Source: Methylophaga sp.
Lineage (GTDB): Bacteria; Pseudomonadota; Gammaproteobacteria; Nitrosococcales; Methylophagaceae
NCBI GenBank assembly: GCA_014762585.1
Contig: JABURN010000043.1
Location: forward strand, 1-18,217
Direction: 5' to 3'
DNA length: 18,217 nucleotides
The notes under the pieces are model-generated. The model was not told the DNA's origin. It was given only the letters and a program-made list of their open reading frames with translations, and made no database searches. This document shows, one piece after another, positions 15,145 through 18,217 of the stretch. Every line of letters begins with the position of its first letter. Position 1 is the first letter of the stretch. The position numbers were made by a program, and so were the translations under genes.

Positions 15145-16914
15145 ATGAAGACACAGCAAGACTGGCAGGCAATCCGTAGCCTGCTGCCTTTTATCTGGCA
15201 ATTCAAAGGACGGGTGCTGTTCGCACTTGGTCTGTTGATACTGGCCAAGCTGGCTAATGTCGGCGTGCCACTGGCACTTAAAGAAGCCATCGATGCGCTC
15301 GACCCGCAGCAACAGGACATCATCTACCTGCCAGTGATGATGCTGGTCGCCTATGGCGTTCTGAGACTGGCAAGCAGCGTTCTCAGTGAACTGCGTGACG
15401 CCCTGTTTGCCAAGGTCATCTTTCGTTCTGTGCGACGGATCGCCACCTCGATTTTCCGTCATCTGCACCGCCTGTCACTTCGTTTCCACCTGCAGAGACA
15501 AACCGGCGGTATTTCCCGTGATATTGAACGCGGTAGTCGAGGCATTAGTTTCCTGCTCAACTTCATGATCTTCAACATCGTACCGACGCTGGTGGAAATC
15601 GCGCTGGTCTGCATCATTCTGTTGCTCAACTACGATGCCATTTTTGCATTGATTACCACCGGCACCATCCTTCTCTATATTATATATACGCTAGTGGTAA
15701 CCGAGTGGCGCATGCGCTTTCGCCGCGCGATGAACGAGATGGATTCCAAAGCCAATAATCAGGCTATCGACAGCCTGCTCAATTATGAAACGGTCAAATA
15801 CTTTAATAATGAAAATCTTGAGTTGTCACAGTACGACAACAAACTGGCTAGCTGGGAACACTCGGCGATTCGTAACCAGACTTCACTCTCGGCACTGAAT
15901 ATCGGCCAGGGCATTATCATTGCCGCCGGACTCACGGCGTTGATGCTGCTGGCAGGTCAGGGCGTGGTAGCTGGAGAGCTGACACTGGGTGATCTGGTAT
16001 TGGTCAATGCATACCTGTTACAGCTTTATCTGCCATTGGGCTTTCTCGGGTTTGTTTACCGTGAAATCCGCCACTCACTGGCCGATATGGAACGCATGTT
16101 CAGTCTGCTGGAGAAAAAGGAAGAGATTAGAGATTCCGAGGACGCCGGTCAGCTTAAAGTCATGGCGGGTCGTATTGCATTCGAGCATGTGAATTTTGCC
16201 TATGACCCGGCGCGGCCGATTTTGCACGACATTAGTTTTGAGATCGATTCTGGCCGTAAGCTCGCTATCGTGGGTGCCAGCGGCTCAGGTAAATCCACCA
16301 TCGTGCGGTTACTGTATCGATTTTATGATCCCCAGCAGGGGCGGATTCTGATTGACGGTCAGGATATCCGGACCGTGACCCAGGATAGCCTGCGGAAAGC
16401 CATCGGCATCGTGCCCCAGGATACTGTGCTGTTCAACGACACGATTTATCACAATATTGCATACGGCAACCCGGAGGCGAGTGAGGATGCCGTGATCTCT
16501 GCAGCGCAACAGGCTCATATTCATCGCTTTATCAGCCTGTTGCCTGACGGCTACCAGACGCTGGTCGGTGAGCGTGGCCTCAAGCTTTCCGGTGGTGAGA
16601 AACAGCGGATTGCCATCGCCCGGACTTTACTGAAGAACCCGGCCATCGTAGTTTTTGATGAAGCCACTTCTGCACTCGATAGTCATTCTGAGCAGGCCAT
16701 CGTTCAGGAAATGCAGGCTATCAGTCGGGATAAAACCACGCTGGTGATTGCCCACCGTCTCTCCACCATCACCGATGCCGACACCATTCTTGTCATGGAT
16801 GAAGGTCGTATTTGTGAGCATGGCAGTCATGCCGAGTTACTGCAACAAGGCAGACGATATGCCGCCATGTGGGCATTGCAACAACATGAAAACCGTCTCA
16901 CTACAGACCCGTAG
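15145..16914 (+). CDS. Atm1/ABCB7-type ABC exporter (fused membrane and ATPase domains)
   Basis: Half-transporter of 589 residues that would work as a homodimer in the inner membrane. The type-1 exporter membrane domain (about 15-320) has six hydrophobic segments. The signature DSLLNYETVKYFNNE (about 210-224) is characteristic of the Atm1/HMT1 group, which exports glutathione-linked metal or sulfur species. The ATPase domain has Walker A GASGSGKST (377-385), Q-loop GIVPQDTVLFND, signature LSGGEKQR (481-488), Walker B IVVFDEATSALD and H-loop IAHRLST. The start MKTQQDWQAIRSLLPFIWQF is family-like. It is monocistronic here: fmdB diverges upstream and the pseudoazurin has its own leader. The substrate cannot be told from sequence. 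Bacterial Atm1 proteins are linked to heavy-metal tolerance and glutathione-complex export. Confidence 0.92.
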   Translation: MKTQQDWQAIRSLLPFIWQFKGRVLFALGLLILAKLANVGVPLALKEAIDALDPQQQDIIYLPVMMLVAYGVLRLASSVLSELRDALFAKVIFRSVRRIATSIFRHLHRLSLRFHLQRQTGGISRDIERGSRGISFLLNFMIFNIVPTLVEIALVCIILLLNYDAIFALITTGTILLYIIYTLVVTEWRMRFRRAMNEMDSKANNQAIDSLLNYETVKYFNNENLELSQYDNKLASWEHSAIRNQTSLSALNIGQGIIIAAGLTALMLLAGQGVVAGELTLGDLVLVNAYLLQLYLPLGFLGFVYREIRHSLADMERMFSLLEKKEEIRDSEDAGQLKVMAGRIAFEHVNFAYDPARPILHDISFEIDSGRKLAIVGASGSGKSTIVRLLYRFYDPQQGRILIDGQDIRTVTQDSLRKAIGIVPQDTVLFNDTIYHNIAYGNPEASEDAVISAAQQAHIHRFISLLPDGYQTLVGERGLKLSGGEKQRIAIARTLLKNPAIVVFDEATSALDSHSEQAIVQEMQAISRDKTTLVIAHRLSTITDADTILVMDEGRICEHGSHAELLQQGRRYAAMWALQQHENRLTTDP

Positions 16915-16920
16915 TGAGGC
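16895..16920 (+). terminator. hairpin spanning the exporter stop codon
   Basis: GTCTCACTAC (16895-16904), loop AGACCC and GTAGTGAGGC (16911-16920) form a 10-bp stem with one G-T pair, and the TAG stop lies in the second arm. A run of six T occurs only 24 bases later (16945-16950), so it is not a classical intrinsic terminator. It could still stabilise or end the transcript. Confidence 0.4.
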
Positions 16921-16995
16921 AAATGCCACACTATCAGGCTGATTCTTTTTTGGACATTTCTGTCAGGCTCGGGTTAGTATGTCGCGCGGTCTCGG

Positions 16996-17057
16996 ACTGA
17001 ACTAAGTCATTAACAACAACAATATACAGATTTAGTTTTGTTCAGTTTCGGTTCAGT
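16996..17057 (+). promoter_or_regulatory. three copies of a GTTCAGT heptamer upstream of the pseudoazurin gene
   Basis: GTTCAGT occurs at 17040-17046 and 17051-17057, within the longer direct repeat GTTCAGTTT-CG-GTTCAGTTT (11-base period). It occurs once in inverse orientation (ACTGAAC, 16996-17002). The 11-base period puts both direct copies on the same DNA face, as expected for an activator or repressor site. No clear sigma70 promoter was found; a weak -10 candidate is TATACA at 17023-17028. The regulator is unknown. Confidence 0.4.
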
Positions 17058-17118
17058 TTGGCTATGCCACACTGGAACCGCACTGAGGCAAATAACCTAC
17101 AAAACGAGAGGATTAATA

Positions 17119-17562
17119 ATGAAATATGGCAAATCACTTATTGCTGCCGCTCTGAGCGCAGCGACTCTGATGTCAACTGCTGTTATGGCTGAAGACCATG
17201 TCGTCACTGCTTCTGTTACAGCATTCAAACCAATGGTTGTTGTTGCTCAACCAGGTGATACTGTTTCCTGGACCAACATGAACGGCCATATCGCCAACAC
17301 TAAATTCGTGACTGCTGACGGCGAAGTTGAGTTCATCCCTGAAGGCGCTACTGGCTGGACTTCAGCCATGGGTGAAAACTTCACCACTGAACCACTGACA
17401 GTTGAAGGTGTTTACCTTTACAAATGTGACCCGCATTGGGGCGCAGGCATGGGTGGTGCTATCGTCGTTGGCGAGCCAACCAACCTGGAAGCTATCAAAG
17501 CAACTGACCCGAAAGGCGCTCTGGGCCGTCTGGTCAGAAAAACCGAAAAAGCACTGAAATAA
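17119..17562 (+). CDS. pseudoazurin (periplasmic type 1 blue copper protein)
   Basis: Small cupredoxin that shuttles single electrons in the periplasm, in known cases to nitrite reductase or other acceptors. ATG 17119 (MKYGKSLIAAAL, 147 aa) has GAGAGGA at 17106-17112; the longer frame from 17038 lacks a signal-like start. A Sec signal peptide is cleaved most likely after VMA (residue 24). Copper ligands are H57 (NGHIANT), C103, H106 and M111 (KCDPHWGAGM); the C/H/M spacing of 3 and 8 matches pseudoazurin. The C-terminal helices (NLEAIKATDPKGALGRLVRK) are also typical of pseudoazurin and absent from amicyanin and plastocyanin. Compared with the Alcaligenes protein as I recall it, about 7-8 extra residues lie between H57 and IPEGA. 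Codon choice (GTT, GCT, GGT, AAC, TTC) suggests strong expression. Confidence 0.92.
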   Translation: MKYGKSLIAAALSAATLMSTAVMAEDHVVTASVTAFKPMVVVAQPGDTVSWTNMNGHIANTKFVTADGEVEFIPEGATGWTSAMGENFTTEPLTVEGVYLYKCDPHWGAGMGGAIVVGEPTNLEAIKATDPKGALGRLVRKTEKALK

Positions 17563-17588
17563 TTCAGTCGCAACAATCGGCTTAATCG

Positions 17589-17619
17589 AAAGCCCGCCTG
17601 ATTTCAGGCGGGCTTTTTT
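17589..17619 (+). terminator. strong intrinsic terminator of the pseudoazurin gene
   Basis: AAAGCCCGCCTGA (17589-17601) and TCAGGCGGGCTTT (17604-17616) form a 13-bp perfect inverted repeat, ending in six consecutive T residues (17614-17619). It is 26 bases after the pseudoazurin stop and separates that gene from petA. Confidence 0.93.
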
Positions 17620-17685
17620 GATCCTATTACCCCCACGTTATGCTAAAATTTAAGAGTTTATTTACTCGGTTATCAATTATTCACC

Positions 17686-17715
17686 TTGTGAAACTTTATT
17701 TACCTTAGATAAAAT
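17686..17715 (+). promoter_or_regulatory. probable sigma70-type promoter of petA
   Basis: TTGTGA (17686-17691, four of six) and TAAAAT (17710-17715, five of six) are 18 bases apart in an A+T-rich stretch between the pseudoazurin terminator and petA. Transcription would begin near 17722 and give a leader of about 36 bases with GGGGGA at 17743-17748. Confidence 0.45.
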
Positions 17716-17757
17716 CACAGGGTCATCATATTTAAGAATGCTGGGGGAAATCCTTCA

Positions 17758-18217
17758 ATGAGTCAGTCTATCGATACCGGCAAACGGCGCTTCCTCACGG
17801 CTGCAGCCAGTGTTGTCGGCGGTGCAGGCGCTGCTGCCGTTGCCGTACCTTTTGTATCATCCATGTTGCCCAGTGCCAAAGCGGAAGCTGCCGGCGCGCC
17901 TGTTGAGGTCGACATTAGTAAGCTGGAATCAGGTCAACTGCTGACCGTTGAATGGCGGGGCAAGCCGGTGTGGATTTTCCGCCGCAGTCCGGAAGCGCTG
18001 GCCAACCTGGAAACGCTCGATGATTCCCTGCGTGACCCCAACAGTCAGGTGGCTTCTCAGCAGCCGGAATACTGCCAGAACGATACCCGTTCTATTCGCG
18101 ATGAACTGATGGTTCTGGTTGGTATCTGTACTCACCTGGGCTGCTCACCGACTTATCGCCCTGATCTGGCACCCGCTGATCTGGGTGCAGACTGGAAAGG
18201 CGGTTTCTTCTGTCCTT
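17758..18217 (+). CDS. petA: ubiquinol-cytochrome c reductase iron-sulfur (Rieske) subunit, partial
   Basis: Rieske [2Fe-2S] subunit of the cytochrome bc1 complex, which takes an electron from ubiquinol in the inner membrane and passes it to cytochrome c1. The window ends after 153 codons of a protein usually near 200 residues. Visible are a Tat-like N-terminus (GKRRFLTAAASVVGG) that also forms the single membrane anchor (about 12-37), and a periplasmic domain. The first cluster motif CTHLGC (C124, H126, C129) is complete; the second begins at C152-P153 and is cut. Start ATG 17758 has GGGGGA ten bases upstream. The RR motif is followed directly by FL rather than xFL, a slight variation. petB and petC are expected just beyond the window. 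Identity is secure despite truncation. Confidence 0.96.
   Translation, partial: MSQSIDTGKRRFLTAAASVVGGAGAAAVAVPFVSSMLPSAKAEAAGAPVEVDISKLESGQLLTVEWRGKPVWIFRRSPEALANLETLDDSLRDPNSQVASQQPEYCQNDTRSIRDELMVLVGICTHLGCSPTYRPDLAPADLGADWKGGFFCP

Noticed and set aside
17038..17118. The 27-codon upstream extension of the pseudoazurin frame.
   Set aside because: It covers the heptamer repeats and leader, and the downstream ATG gives a clean signal peptide with a good RBS.

Overview
The window looks like chromosomal backbone of a gammaproteobacterium. The gene orders lptM-lysA-dapF-DUF484-xerC and pilB-pilC-pilD-coaE-zapD-yacG are typical of that class. A pseudoazurin next to the Rieske gene of the cytochrome bc1 complex suggests an aerobic, possibly methylotrophic or denitrifying, relative of Methylophaga and similar genera. 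The genus guess is weak. Base composition looks moderate (about half G+C by eye), except for the clearly A+T-richer first gene.

Layout. (1) 7-615, minus strand: an orphan membrane-anchored protein of unknown function. (2) 670-1085: a gene-free, highly structured element. It is made of two diverged, inverted units, each with a stem-loop around a shared 18-base loop motif. It ends four bases from the xerC stop codon and is the most unusual part of the window. (3) 1090-4909, minus strand: lptM, lysA, dapF, a DUF484 gene and xerC in one tightly packed operon (outer-membrane LPS assembly, the last two steps of lysine and meso-diaminopimelate use, chromosome dimer resolution). (4) 5048-10509, plus strand: pilB, pilC, pilD (type IV pilus motor, platform and prepilin peptidase), coaE, zapD, yacG. 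(5) 10506-14993, minus strand: fmdB-like, DUF502, aspS, nadA, zf-CHCC and mutT, spaced closely enough to be one operon. (6) 15145-16914, plus strand: an Atm1-type ABC exporter. (7) 17119 to the end, plus strand: pseudoazurin with a strong terminator, then petA, which is cut by the window end.

Most genes are housekeeping and their identities are secure from motifs and gene order. Pseudoazurin is a small periplasmic blue copper protein that could carry electrons delivered by the bc1 complex whose Rieske subunit is encoded just downstream. The aspartyl-tRNA synthetase carries residues associated with the non-discriminating type, so it may also charge tRNA-Asn. No tRNA, rRNA, CRISPR array, insertion sequence or prophage gene was recognised. 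The main candidate for something undescribed is the inverted-dimer element at 670-1085: its two stems differ at five of nine positions, yet both remain fully paired.
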